This document shows positions 35,708 to 43,517 of a stretch of 64,000 bases of DNA, piece after piece. The DNA comes from Ameyamaea chiangmaiensis (GTDB lineage Bacteria > Pseudomonadota > Alphaproteobacteria > Acetobacterales > Acetobacteraceae). The translations under genes were made by a program, and so were the position numbers. The notes beneath the pieces were generated by a model. It saw only the letters and a list, made by a program, of their open reading frames with translations. It made no database searches and had not been told where the DNA came from. The first letter of the stretch is position 1. Every line of letters begins with the position of its first letter. The stretch is from NCBI RefSeq assembly GCF_025995235.1, contig NZ_BAPT01000036.1, positions 1 to 64,000 of the forward strand, written 5' to 3'.

Positions 35708-36591
35708 CTCACCTGCAGGACACCCGGCGCGCCCGCGTCACGACAGGCGCGCGAAGAGTCGGGAAAAGGGGGCTCGGACACCGGGGAGACCTGCCGGTCC
35801 GTCGCATTGACGAAAAGGCGTGTCTCGTCCGCTGGTGTGCTGACGCAGCGAAAGCCGGCCAAACGCAAGGGGTCCGCCGCCAGCGCCCCCAGTGATGCCG
35901 TGGTGACGATCTCACTGATCAGGCGCAACGGAATGATCGCTTGCGCGGCGCTGCGCGTGCCATGGTCGGGTCCCATCAGCACCACGGTACGGGCCGCGCG
36001 CTCGGCGGCCACGCGCAGGCAGGCCGCCGGAGCACCCAGCGGAAGAACCAGCCCGTCGCGCGTCAGGCCGATAGCCTCGATCATCACGACGTCGAACGGA
36101 TGGAACGTCACGTTATGCAAGGCGGCGGGGCAATCGTGAACACGCCCCGCCGCATCCAGCGCGCCTCCCAGCATCTCCACGCTGCCCGCTGCCAGACGCC
36201 GGGCCATCTGCGCGGCATCAAGCGACATCAGCACGAGACCGAGCGCCGGGCTGTGCGGCAGATGGGCGCTGACGTGGTCGGTCAGGGTGCCGGGCCCCAG
36301 CAGCAGTCGTCCCCGTCCAGGCGCCTGACGCGCCGCCTGACGCAGCAGAGCGGGGTCGAAACCACTCGGCGAGACCGCCTGCACGGGTGGCACGTCACGA
36401 AGATGGGCAGCACCCGCCGAGCGCAGCACCAATCCTTGTTCTTCCAGATAGGCAAGATCGCTGCGCACCGTGACGGTCGACACGCCGAGCTGCCGGCTGA
36501 GGGCATCGACGCGCACGACTCCCTCGCGCCGGATCTGGTCGGCGATGCGAAGGCGGCGTCTGAGCACAAGACTGCGCGTTCCGAGAGCCAC
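35704..36591 (-). CDS. DeoR/GlpR-family transcriptional regulator of the polyol operon
   Basis: 295 residues starting at GTG 36591. The N-terminal DeoR helix-turn-helix includes VDALSRQLGVSTVTVRSDL. The C-terminal sensor domain has sugar-phosphate isomerase-like features (GPGTLTDHV). It is the first gene of the operon and ends in an overlap with the kinase. A palindrome 25 bases upstream (36617-36634) is a likely operator, so self-repression relieved by a phosphorylated sugar is inferred. Confidence 0.88.
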   Translation of the reverse strand: MALGTRSLVLRRRLRIADQIRREGVVRVDALSRQLGVSTVTVRSDLAYLEEQGLVLRSAGAAHLRDVPPVQAVSPSGFDPALLRQAARQAPGRGRLLLGPGTLTDHVSAHLPHSPALGLVLMSLDAAQMARRLAAGSVEMLGGALDAAGRVHDCPAALHNVTFHPFDVVMIEAIGLTRDGLVLPLGAPAACLRVAAERAARTVVLMGPDHGTRSAAQAIIPLRLISEIVTTASLGALAADPLRLAGFRCVSTPADETRLFVNATDRQVSPVSEPPFPDSSRACRDAGAPGVLQVR

Positions 36592-36616
36592 TGGTTGGTC
36601 CAGCCTTTTTCTTTAT

Positions 36617-36634
36617 CGAAAGACTATGCTTTCG
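36617..36634. promoter_or_regulatory. Probable operator of the DeoR-type regulator
   Basis: Arms CGAAAG (36617-36622) and CTTTCG (36629-36634) are perfect inverted repeats around a six-base centre, in an AT-rich patch just upstream of the GTG start. Known DeoR/GlpR sites carry similar TTTCG-type half sites. It probably overlaps the operon promoter. Confidence 0.55.
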
Positions 36635-36833
36635 TTGTGAGGAGCATAAGCGCGCTCCGTTCGGCCTCCGCAAGAGCGATTTGCCGCCGACACGCGCTTG
36701 TGAGAGTGGCCGCCACGAAAGACTTCGCTTTTGCACGCGTCGCGACGGACCCGCAGGCCAGACGCGACCGCGTCACAGTTGCATATGGCGGAGCGGCCTG
36801 CTTCAAGAGACCATCCTTGTGTCGTCGAGTCCC

Positions 36834-37601
36834 ATGTCCATGTTCTCCGCCCTCACCCGCCATCTGCGCCGTGGCCGCCCCGCCCCCTCCACGCCCCTGC
36901 CACCCCGGATCGAGGCGATCCGGCGCGACGCGCTGAAAGGGCATGTTCTGGCGCAGGTGCAGTGGGGCGACGTGTTGCTGGAGGGCGCCTATCTGACACG
37001 CAACCCGGCTGAGGCACGCCGCTGGTTTGCCATCGCGGCGGACGCGGGTTTTGCACCGGCCCACAACATGCTCGGACGATGTCATCATTTCGGCTGGGGC
37101 TGCACCACGGACCTGACGGAAGCCGCCGCCCATTATGGTCGCGCGGGCGAGTTGGGCGATGCGTGGGGGCTCTACAATCTCGGCATTCTGACGATGCGCG
37201 GGCGGGGAGTGACTCAGGATCTGGCGACGGCGCTCGCCCTGTTCCGTCGCGCGGCCGCCATGGGCCATGCGAAATCGATGAACCTGATCGGACGCTTTAC
37301 CGAAGAGGGATGGTGCACGCCGCGCGATCCGCGTCTGGCGCGCGACTGGTATCGGCGTTCGGCCGAAGGGGGCGATTATCGGGGGCAGCATAACCATGCG
37401 ACCGCGCTGGCCGAGCAGGGCGACGTCGGACGCGCGCTCGACTGGTGGCGGCGTGCGGAGCCCGATGCCACGTCGGATATCCTGCTGGCGATGGCACGTC
37501 ATCTGACGCAACTGGGCGAGAACGGCGATCCAACGCTACTGACGCGCGTACAGGCACGGCTGAAAGCGATGACCGGCGACGAGACGCCGCCATCGTTCTA
37601 G
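36834..37601 (+). CDS. Sel1-repeat protein
   Basis: 255 residues from ATG at 36834 (a second ATG is two codons later). About four Sel1-like repeats of 35-36 residues run from about 35 to 190, with the typical ARRWFAIAADAGFAPAHNMLG pattern compressed into helical pairs. No signal peptide is evident, so it may act in the cytoplasm. Such repeats mediate protein contacts. No iron-uptake partner, sometimes seen beside Sel1 proteins in this family, lies here. The ribosome site is weak. Confidence 0.75.
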   Translation: MSMFSALTRHLRRGRPAPSTPLPPRIEAIRRDALKGHVLAQVQWGDVLLEGAYLTRNPAEARRWFAIAADAGFAPAHNMLGRCHHFGWGCTTDLTEAAAHYGRAGELGDAWGLYNLGILTMRGRGVTQDLATALALFRRAAAMGHAKSMNLIGRFTEEGWCTPRDPRLARDWYRRSAEGGDYRGQHNHATALAEQGDVGRALDWWRRAEPDATSDILLAMARHLTQLGENGDPTLLTRVQARLKAMTGDETPPSF

Positions 37602-37669
37602 CGACGTTGACGGTACACCAGGGCGATTTCAGCCAGCAACACGAGCGGGCATACACCTTAGACGCTGAC

Positions 37670-38281
37670 CTACGAGAGCCGGAACGACACGGGACCTCCT
37701 TCCATCAGGCCGGCGGCACCATAGAAAACAAATACCACACCCTTCGCGACGACCGACAACACGCACAGGTTCACGCGCGACGTCGGAAAGAGCAGGCGCG
37801 CCGTATCCGGAATGAAGCGCACCAGCAGCCAGAGCAGACTGAGCAGTGTCGGCGCGCCCAGAACCGCGATGATCGTCCACGGCGACCATCCGAACCCACG
37901 CTGAAGCGACCCCATGTCACCGGACAGGGTGAAAGTGCGGATCGGAACATAATCAAGAACATTACCGAGTGTGGCGACAACCAGCCAGAAACCCAGCCTC
38001 ATGGCGACGTGCCGGTTCCACCGACGCCCAAGACGGTAGAGCAGCACTCCCAACGTCAGGCTGACGATCGCATTGCCCAGCAGCGGGGCCGCCAGCGCGA
38101 TCAGGCCCACGTCCACACCGCGACCGCTTGCCATGATCGGCGCTTCGTTCACATTCTGGTCCACGTCGCTTTGAATCAACAGCGACGCCGTCGAGAGCGG
38201 CGGGACATGGAGGGCAAAGGGGTTGTTTTTCCACCGCAGCGCCCATGCGACGAAGGTATGCGCGTATTCATGCGTGAACAT
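37670..38281 (-). CDS. HExxH membrane protein (M50-like), 5' end probably damaged
   Basis: 203 residues from the only available ATG, with about four to five membrane helices. A zinc-protease motif HEYAH starts just four residues in, and a later segment NVLDYVPIRTF with GDM could supply the third ligand, as in site-2 protease-like proteins. Reading frame upstream of the ATG stays open for about 34 codons and is hydrophobic (LCPWIWLPCYLWVAHAVA), but holds no ATG, GTG or TTG before a stop. The natural start has therefore probably been lost or shifted, or a non-standard start is used. Confidence 0.55.
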   Translation of the reverse strand: MFTHEYAHTFVAWALRWKNNPFALHVPPLSTASLLIQSDVDQNVNEAPIMASGRGVDVGLIALAAPLLGNAIVSLTLGVLLYRLGRRWNRHVAMRLGFWLVVATLGNVLDYVPIRTFTLSGDMGSLQRGFGWSPWTIIAVLGAPTLLSLLWLLVRFIPDTARLLFPTSRVNLCVLSVVAKGVVFVFYGAAGLMEGGPVSFRLS

Positions 38282-38399
38282 CGCTACCGCATGCGCGACC
38301 CACAGGTAGCACGGGAGCCAGATCCACGGACAGAGATTATGAAAAATACTTTTTCTATAATAATTTTTTAGAACGACTCAGCACGAGGGACAACACGCG

Positions 38400-39623
38400 T
38401 CATTCCACAACCAGAGCCCGCGCCACCGCGTACGACGCGCCAAACGAGGTCAGCGGCAGGCACTCGAAGACGGAATGGAAATTCAATGCGCCGGTAAAAA
38501 AGTTTGGTGTCGGGATGCCACGGACAGACAAGGCGGACCCGTCCGTCCCACCGCGCATCGGGATGATCTTGGGGGTAATACCCGCCTGCGCGAATGCCGT
38601 CCGCAACTGGTCGACGGACCGGCGGTCCTCCCCCATACAGGATGCGATGTTCGCGTAAACATCGGTAATCGTGCACGTCACATGCGCGCGGGGGAACGCC
38701 GCCTGTGTGGCGGCCACTGCCTCCAGAAGGGTCGCTTTGCGACCTTCGAAGGCCGCGCGATCGAAATCGCGGATCGATACGGACAACCGTGCGGAGGCCT
38801 GATCGGCCGTCATGGCGTTCACCCAGACATATCCGTCGCGCCCCTGCGTACACTCGGGCGTGTCACGCGGATCCAGACGCGCGATCACATCATGGGCGAC
38901 CAGAATCGGATTAACGAGCACGCCTTTGGCGGTCATCGGGTGCGCCGTCACCCCCTCGATCACGATCGAGGCCTGGGCGGCATTGAAGGTCTCATAGACA
39001 AACTCCCCCACCGCACACGCGTCGATGGTGTAGGCCCAATCCACCGGGAACCGCGCGAGATCAAGCGATCGCGCACCACGCAGGCCGATCTCCTCGTCCG
39101 GCACGAAGGCGACGACGACGTCGCCATGCGGTACGCGGGTCGCCACCAGTTCGGCCAGGAGTTCCATAATGACGGCGATCGCCGCCTTGTTGTCCGCGCC
39201 AAGCACGCTCGTCCCGTCACTGAGCAGGACCTCCTGCCCGCGATAGGCGGCGTAGTCCGGGTGCTCGTCCATACGCAACCACACGGCGCGTTCGCGATTG
39301 AGGCACACGTCCTTCCCGTCGAGACGCACGCGCTGCGGGCGGATGACCGGACTGAGCCCGACATCGACCGTGTCGAGATGGGCACAAAACCCGATACGCG
39401 GTTTCCGGTCGTCCGACGCCGGCAGCCGTGCGGTGAGCACGCAGTGGGTGTCGAGATGAACCTCTTCAAGCCCCAGCGCGGTCAGTTCGCCATGCAGCAA
39501 CCGCGCAAGATCCCACTGCCCTGGCGTCGACGGAACCTTGGCGGCCCGCGCGTCACTTTGTGTCGGGATCGCGACGTAGCGGTAAAAGCGCTCGACCAGC
39601 CGCTCGATCAGCGCATCATCCAT
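38400..39623 (-). CDS. pepT: Peptidase T (tripeptide aminopeptidase)
   Basis: 407 residues from ATG at 39623. M20 metal-site motifs are intact: AHLDTVDVG, LGADNKAAIA and VPDEEIGLRG, with later conserved MRGGTDGSALS. It releases N-terminal residues from tripeptides in the cytoplasm using two zinc ions. The upstream TetR gene ends 31 bases before the start and faces the same way. Downstream lies an AT-rich intergenic stretch of 118 bases. Confidence 0.93.
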   Translation of the reverse strand: MDDALIERLVERFYRYVAIPTQSDARAAKVPSTPGQWDLARLLHGELTALGLEEVHLDTHCVLTARLPASDDRKPRIGFCAHLDTVDVGLSPVIRPQRVRLDGKDVCLNRERAVWLRMDEHPDYAAYRGQEVLLSDGTSVLGADNKAAIAVIMELLAELVATRVPHGDVVVAFVPDEEIGLRGARSLDLARFPVDWAYTIDACAVGEFVYETFNAAQASIVIEGVTAHPMTAKGVLVNPILVAHDVIARLDPRDTPECTQGRDGYVWVNAMTADQASARLSVSIRDFDRAAFEGRKATLLEAVAATQAAFPRAHVTCTITDVYANIASCMGEDRRSVDQLRTAFAQAGITPKIIPMRGGTDGSALSVRGIPTPNFFTGALNFHSVFECLPLTSFGASYAVARALVVE

Positions 39624-39654
39624 GACAGTCTCCGACAGGCGAACGGGTGAAACC

Positions 39655-40191
39655 TCAGGCGGGACCGCCGATGATGCGTTCGATGAGTGCGTCATCGACC
39701 GGCACCTGTCCGTCGAGCATGAGCATAACGAGGCCATGGATCAAGGCCCAGTCGCGGATCGCCTCCACCCGGTCGCGCGGGCCCGCGAATTCCGCGGTGA
39801 TGTCCAGCACCGCGTCCGTCCGGCGCTGCGCGAAACCATTGTCCTGTTCCGTCAGCGCGGCGGTGAAGATCAGTCGAAACAACGACGGATTGGCCAGGGC
39901 GAAACGGACATAGGCGCGGCCCGTCGCGGCAAATCCCGGCCGGCCGCCACCGGCGCGTTCGAACGCCTCGCGCTGCGCGCGCGACAGACGACGCGCACCT
40001 TCCCGCGCCAGCGCCGACAACAAGGCCTCGCGATCGGGAAAATGCCGGTAGACCGACGTCGCGCTGACCCCGACGGCCCGTGCCAGTGCGCGAAGCGAGA
40101 TCGTCTCCGCGCTCTGAGCGTCCAGCGCACGCAGCCCTTCGGCCAGCAGAGAGGCGGCCAGATCGCCGTGGTGATAGGCGGTGCGCTTCAT
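39655..40191 (-). CDS. TetR/AcrR family regulator
   Basis: 178 residues from ATG at 40191, giving the usual MKRTAYHHGDL start of this subgroup; a second in-frame ATG 27 bases upstream is less likely because it lies inside a palindrome. The helix-turn-helix reads SLRALARAVGVSATSVYRHF. The C-terminal ligand domain fits the WHG group. It is divergent from the VC0807-family gene, with a palindrome between them as its likely site. Confidence 0.88.
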   Translation of the reverse strand: MKRTAYHHGDLAASLLAEGLRALDAQSAETISLRALARAVGVSATSVYRHFPDREALLSALAREGARRLSRAQREAFERAGGGRPGFAATGRAYVRFALANPSLFRLIFTAALTEQDNGFAQRRTDAVLDITAEFAGPRDRVEAIRDWALIHGLVMLMLDGQVPVDDALIERIIGGPA

Positions 40192-40234
40192 GTTGACACT
40201 GTTCTCATGGGCGGTCATGCTAACAGTGTAAACA
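40191..40234. promoter_or_regulatory. Interrupted palindrome between TetR and VC0807-family genes
   Basis: Arms TGTTGACACTGTT (40191-40203) and AACAGTGTAAACA (40222-40234) match as inverted repeats at 12 of 13 positions, separated by 18 bases. The site touches the TetR start codon and precedes the divergent gene by 43 bases, so a TetR dimer (or two) could repress both. Confidence 0.55.
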
Positions 40235-40277
40235 TAAAGCGCACCGCGAGCAACCCGCGTGCCGGAAAGGTCCGATC

Positions 40278-40898
40278 ATGGAGCCCATAATGTCCCCCCG
40301 ACGCGCGATGATCACCGAGGTGGGCGTGGCTGTCATCCTGCCGGTGATGCTGTATTACGGCCTGCGGGAGCCGCTGGGCGACACCCACGCGCTGATCGTA
40401 TCGTCGCTGCCGCCATTGATGCAGGCGGTGTGGGGTTTTGCGCGGGAGCGACGGCTGGACGCCTTGTCTCTTCTGGTGCTGGGCGGTCTGGTCCTGTCGG
40501 GACTGGCGATGATCGGCGGCGGATCGTTCCGGTACTTCCAGATCCGCGAAAAGCTGGTGACGCTGATCATCGGACTGGCCTTTCTGGCCTCGGCCCTTTT
40601 CGGGCGCCCGCTGGTGCAGTTTCTGGCCGAAGCCACCCTGCGACGTCAGGCACCCGAACGCGCCGCGTGGCTGACGGACCGCCGTGCGCACCCGCCCGTC
40701 CGCGACCGGATGATGTGCATGACGGTCGTCTGGGGCGGCGGTCTGGTGCTCGAGGCGACCGTGGCCATCGCTCTGGTCTTCGTCCTCGACCCCGGGCGTT
40801 ACCTGATCGTGTCGCCTGTGCTCGGCTACGCGAGCATGGCGGCTCTGGGCCTGTGGACGGCCTGGTATCGTCGTCGCATCGCCCACCTGCCCGGGTGA
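40278..40898 (+). CDS. VC0807-family membrane protein
   Basis: 206 residues with about five to six membrane helices. The pattern of a short N-terminus, LLVLGGLVLSGLAMI, the conserved FRYFQIREKLVTLIIGLAFLA region and a charged loop near 140 matches the VC0807 family. Function is unknown. ATG at 40278 follows an AAAGG site. Divergence from the TetR gene with a shared palindrome suggests it is the regulator's target. Confidence 0.75.
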   Translation: MEPIMSPRRAMITEVGVAVILPVMLYYGLREPLGDTHALIVSSLPPLMQAVWGFARERRLDALSLLVLGGLVLSGLAMIGGGSFRYFQIREKLVTLIIGLAFLASALFGRPLVQFLAEATLRRQAPERAAWLTDRRAHPPVRDRMMCMTVVWGGGLVLEATVAIALVFVLDPGRYLIVSPVLGYASMAALGLWTAWYRRRIAHLPG

Positions 40899-41251
40899 AC
40901 AGCCCGCATCCGGCAGGCTTCTACCCATCGTGTTTCTGAAAGTGTTAATCTGAGAAACGGTTTTCTTCGACCGTAATGGCCGTGACGCGCATCAGTGATG
41001 ACAAGGCGCGGTCATTACCTGGAGTGTCTACGCAGGCGCACGACACACGCGCCAGCGCATCGTCGATGGACGCGGCAGAGGCAACGCCCATCCGGTTCCA
41101 ACGCAAGCGGACGACTGGAAAGCGACTCCCGCACGCACCGACGTCAGGCCAGCGTCGGGGACGACGTGGGCCGGCCGGTCCCGGGCCGCCCATCGCGCGG
41201 CGTGTCACTCCGAAAACGCGGCCCACCCACAGGCGGACCGCCTGTCCGTTT
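40899..41251. other. 353-base intergenic region without a confident gene
   Basis: Several open frames cross it, but they look like chance GC-rich frames (Pro/Arg/Ala-heavy, no ribosome site). A minus-strand frame ending at 40945 encodes about 48 residues (MGVASAASIDDALARVSC...) that look somewhat protein-like, but it has no recognised relatives and no good start signal. Confidence 0.5.
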
Positions 41252-41677
41252 TCAGGTCGCGCTCTGCAGGCTCGCCATGACCTGTCCGCAGATTTTCTGC
41301 CGCGCGGGAACGTCGGCCTTGTCCAGCGAGACGATCTCGTCCTTGGGGCCAATCAGCAGCGAGGCAACCCCGGACGGATAGTCCATGTTGCCGCTTTCGT
41401 TCTTCGGGTCGACGGCGCCCGTGCTCGCCGACAGGCTCTGCAGCATCGGCCAGCCCTGCTCGTACGAGACATAGTGGTTGGCCACGCAGTAGCTCAGCGC
41501 CCCGACGCGGTTGATGGTCTTGGCACCCGACACGATCGCGCCGACATTGGCACCTGGCGCCGTTCCGACCGACGCGGGCGCTCCCGGTGCCGCCGGGGTG
41601 GTCTGCGCCCGCGCAACAGCGTGAACCGCCAGTAGAGAGACCGCCATCGCGGCGCACCAGAGAAAAACAGGACGCAT
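41252..41677 (-). CDS. Exported DUF2501-like protein
   Basis: 141 residues from ATG at 41677 with an AAGGGG site. A signal peptide ends near ARAQT. The mature part has a cysteine in ALSYCVANHYVS and another in KICGQVMASL near the end, the pattern of the periplasmic DUF2501 (YjjA) family. Role unknown. It stands alone on the minus strand between two empty regions. Confidence 0.65.
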   Translation of the reverse strand: MRPVFLWCAAMAVSLLAVHAVARAQTTPAAPGAPASVGTAPGANVGAIVSGAKTINRVGALSYCVANHYVSYEQGWPMLQSLSASTGAVDPKNESGNMDYPSGVASLLIGPKDEIVSLDKADVPARQKICGQVMASLQSAT

Positions 41678-41876
41678 CGTCAGAACCCCTTCGCAATGGA
41701 ACGGCGGCGCACAGGCCGCCCCTCGATCCAGCGCACCGCACGTTGCATGCGAACGGTGCAAAGCAGGGCCGAGTGTGTTCCGCGAATGGCCCGAAGACAA
41801 GGGCCGGAGCCATGTTCTGACGGCAGTGCGCCCCCGAGAACGCAGGTGTGATCACCGACGCCTGACGCTGTGAAAA

Positions 41877-41895
41877 GGGGGGCGACGAGCCCCCC
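41877..41895 (-). terminator. Rho-independent terminator of gabD
   Basis: A perfect 7-base GC stem (GGGGGGC 41877-41883, GCCCCCC 41889-41895) with a five-base loop is followed on the minus strand by TTTT. It starts 13 bases after the gabD stop codon. Confidence 0.65.
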
Positions 41896-41908
41896 GGTCG
41901 GCCAGTCG

Positions 41909-43300
41909 TCAGAACGGTGCGTCGATGTCCACGACGTCGATCAGCTTGTGGTTGACGAACTCCTTGATCCCCAACCCGATCAGCTCGCGCCCGAAGCCCG
42001 AGCGCAGCACGCCGCCGAAAGGCAGGTCGGCCTTGACCATCGTCGGATGGTTAACGAACACCATGCCGGTCTCGATCTGCTCGGCAACACGCTCGCCACG
42101 CGCCTCGTCCTGCGTGAAGACCGAGCCACCGAGGCCATAGGGCGAATCGTTGGCGATACGCACGGCATCGTCCTCGTCCTTCGCACGGAACAGCATCGAG
42201 ACGGGGCCGAAGAATTCCTCGCGGCGCGCGGGGTTGTTCTCGTCGATGTTCGTCAGGATCACCGGACGGAAGAACGCGCCCGTGTTGGGCATGGCCAGAT
42301 CGATTTCCTCGGCCTGCGCACCGGCGGCAACCGCACCTTCGACCTGCTTTTTCAGATCGTCCACCGCACGCTGCGACGACAGAGGCGCCAGAGTGGTGGC
42401 CGGGTCCATCGGATCGCCCATCACCAGCGACGCCACGCCCGCACGGTAGCGCTTGACGAAATCGTCATACACCGAATCCACGACGATCATGCGCTTGGCC
42501 GACACGCACACCTGTCCGGCGTTCCAATGGCGTCCGAACACCGCCCATTTGACGGTCTTTTCCATGTCGGCGTCGTCGAGCACGATGAATGCGTCGGCGC
42601 CGCCGAGTTCCATCGTCGTCTTCTTCAACGCCGCACCCGCCTGCGACGCGACCTTCGCGCCGGCGCCTTCGGAACCGGTCAGTGCCACGCCGCGCACGCG
42701 GTGATCCTCGATGATCCGGGCGATCTGGCCATGGGTGGGGAACAGCGTGCGGAACGCGCCGTCCGGCAGCCCGGCCTCGACCATCAGGGTATCCATGATG
42801 GCGGCGCACTGCGGCACGTTGGACGCGTGCTTGAGCAGCACCGTGTTACCCGCCGAAAGCTGCGGCGCGATGATGCGCGCGACCTGGTAGAACGGGAAAT
42901 TCCACGGCTCCACGGCCAGCAGAACGCCCAGCGGCTGGTGGATGATCTTCGCACGGCCCTCGGCCTTGTCGGCGACGGGCAGGTCTTCCGGCGCCAGCAG
43001 CTTTTCGGCGTTGCGGGCATAGTATTCGAAAATCGCGGCCGACAGTTCCGTCTCCGCGTGGGCTTCGCCGATCAGCTTGCCCATCTCCAGCGTCAGAAGC
43101 CGTGCATACTTGTCGCTGTCGCGGCGCAGGATGTCGGCGGCGTTCTGCATGACCCGCGCGCGCTCGGCGAACGACGTCTCGCGCCATTGCAGGAAGGCGT
43201 CCTGCGCGCCATCGAGTGCTGCGTCGACTTCCGCATCCGTCGAATTCGGAAACACCTTGAGTTCTTCATTGGTGAACGGATTAATCGTGGCGTACGCCAT
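41909..43300 (-). CDS. gabD: NAD(P)-dependent succinate-semialdehyde dehydrogenase
   Basis: 463 residues from ATG at 43300 with an AAGGA site; earlier in-frame sequence is not needed. Aldehyde dehydrogenase landmarks are present: EPWNFPFYQVAR, MELGGADAFIVL with the general-base Glu, and NAGQVCVSAKR with the nucleophile Cys. The MAYATINPFTNEEL start is typical of the short SSADH group. It oxidises succinate semialdehyde to succinate, ending GABA or related degradation. No GABA transaminase lies next to it. Confidence 0.88.
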   Translation of the reverse strand: MAYATINPFTNEELKVFPNSTDAEVDAALDGAQDAFLQWRETSFAERARVMQNAADILRRDSDKYARLLTLEMGKLIGEAHAETELSAAIFEYYARNAEKLLAPEDLPVADKAEGRAKIIHQPLGVLLAVEPWNFPFYQVARIIAPQLSAGNTVLLKHASNVPQCAAIMDTLMVEAGLPDGAFRTLFPTHGQIARIIEDHRVRGVALTGSEGAGAKVASQAGAALKKTTMELGGADAFIVLDDADMEKTVKWAVFGRHWNAGQVCVSAKRMIVVDSVYDDFVKRYRAGVASLVMGDPMDPATTLAPLSSQRAVDDLKKQVEGAVAAGAQAEEIDLAMPNTGAFFRPVILTNIDENNPARREEFFGPVSMLFRAKDEDDAVRIANDSPYGLGGSVFTQDEARGERVAEQIETGMVFVNHPTMVKADLPFGGVLRSGFGRELIGLGIKEFVNHKLIDVVDIDAPF

Positions 43301-43486
43301 GTTCTGTGTCCTTGGAAAAAGGATGGAAACGAAGGGAACACCGCTGCCCCGCCCGTTTCCGGACGCAGGCACGGCTCCCGGGGCCGGACGGCCCCTGATG
43401 ATCGATCACGTCAGTCTTATGCTGTCTCCTGCATAACCGATCGCTCGCACGAGATCGATACGCGAAAGAATGACAATCGGTTTCAT

Positions 43487-43507
43487 CCCCGGCGCGATCG
43501 GCCGGGG
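43487..43507 (-). terminator. GC hairpin after the M20 peptidase gene
   Basis: Arms CCCCGGC (43487-43493) and GCCGGGG (43501-43507) begin 11 bases beyond the peptidase stop. No T-tract follows, so termination is only a possibility. Confidence 0.35.
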
Positions 43508-43517
43508 GTCTCCCCGC

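Noticed and set aside
40945..41352. Minus-strand 135-codon frame overlapping the DUF2501-like gene
   Set aside because: Only its last 48 residues look protein-like, there is no ribosome site, and its front overlaps a real gene in another frame.
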